DNA of 64,000 bases from Odiellus spinosus (Eukaryota > Arthropoda > Arachnida > Opiliones > Phalangiidae): positions 6,007,424 through 6,071,423 of the forward strand of contig OY987231.1 in the NCBI GenBank assembly GCA_963920705.1, in the 5' to 3' direction. Position 1 is the stretch's first letter. Each line of letters begins with the position of its first letter. The position numbers and the translations under genes were made by a program. Positions 63,299-64,000 of this stretch are shown here, piece by piece. Below the pieces are notes generated by a model that ran no database searches, was not told the DNA's origin, and saw only the letters and a list, made by a program, of their open reading frames with translations.

Positions 63299-64000
63299 GA
63301 CTCTAAAATTATACGCAATTTTAAAATAGCAGTTATTATCCTGGTTGAATCCAGTCGCTAAAATTTAATGTTATTCGAGGAATAAATGTAGAGGGTGATA
63401 GAGTTGAAGATAATGTTAATTCATTAATTTATTTAAATTAATGCAGTGACGCGATTCACTTCTTGCACGACGCCGACGTCGGAACAATATAATAGTTAAG
63501 TACACCTCCATTATAGGGGTGGTGGGCTAAAATGAAACCCCACTTTCATTTAATTTCCGAATAAATATGCCAAAAAAACCTATTCGAAAGGGTTTCACAA
63601 TTATTGAACCGGTTTTTGGTGTTTAAAATACTTTCTTACAGCCACTTTTTCATTCAAGATTTTTTTGGTCAAGAATCGAGTTTAAATGCAAGCTTTTCGT
63701 TGCTTTTCGTTGAATCTGTGTGAACAGTCTGCTAGTGACAGAGAAATGGATATCTAAATGAATTTTGTACAAGCTTCTCTTGGAAAAGCAAAAGCTTGAA
63801 AAAAGTTGATTGAGAACGCGGCTTTAAGTTCTGTTAAATTAGTATGCAATTAATTCATGCCAGAGGTATATAATAACCCCCTTCGAGGGGAAGTATGAAA
63901 GCCCCTATACTACCAATGCTAAAAATCACGAACAACAAGAGCCCGCTGCTGACTATCTAGGCCACTAGCTCGCGCTGGACTTCTCAATGTCGCTACTCTA
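63299..64000. other. No gene seen
   Basis: AT-rich to the end of the window; no exon or repeat recognised. Confidence 0.4.

Overview
The window is eukaryotic nuclear DNA from an invertebrate animal, most probably an arthropod. The reasons are GT-AG introns splitting a multi-PDZ scaffold gene, intron-poor peroxisomal thiolase genes, an AT-rich background, a mariner-type transposase relic of the kind common in arthropod genomes, and a very high density of short inverted-repeat transposons and minisatellites. Nothing in it is bacterial (no operons, no CRISPR array). The species cannot be named from the sequence.

Layout. 1-10.4 kb: no convincing exon; dispersed repeats and MITEs. 10.4-20.0 kb, plus strand: the last eleven exons (about 930 codons) of a multi-PDZ protein of the PTPN13/FRMPD2 kind, with one half and three whole PDZ domains joined by Ser/Asn-rich linkers. 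Its introns hold a 1.8-kb minisatellite of 27-29 bp units and a 1.0-kb MITE. 20.0-39.4 kb: no gene, but a hAT-like element with an 8-bp target duplication, a 4.1-kb CACTG-ended element carrying an 18/21-bp satellite, a 0.5-kb near-perfect inverted repeat, a broken mariner-type transposase, nested MITEs and a 24-bp satellite.

39.4-48.5 kb: a tandem segmental duplication, each unit carrying one minus-strand SCPx-type thiolase gene (424 and 420 aa). Both are intact, keep the thiolase active-site motifs, lack the SCP2 lipid-transfer domain and end in a PTS1-like Ala-Arg-Leu. They are predicted to cleave branched or sterol side-chain 3-oxoacyl-CoAs in peroxisomes. Because each unit serves as the empty-site control for the other, several transposon insertions can be ordered relative to the duplication.

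48.5-64 kb: no ordinary gene; a 21-bp satellite, a 1.6-kb element containing a GTCAGGGAA-type array, two further 338-bp MITEs, a 188-bp hAT-like MITE, and a TTAA-flanked element that carries the start of a THAP domain (Kolobok-like).

The most notable patterns are: SCP2-less thiolase duplicates with their own peroxisomal signal; a set of MITE families that give 7-bp target duplications and have CA-starting ends, beside hAT-like elements in the same window that give 8; a group of TTAA/AGG-ended elements, one with a THAP start; and minisatellites that appear to have grown inside transposons. Long uninterrupted ORFs in the satellites are artefacts of unit lengths divisible by three.
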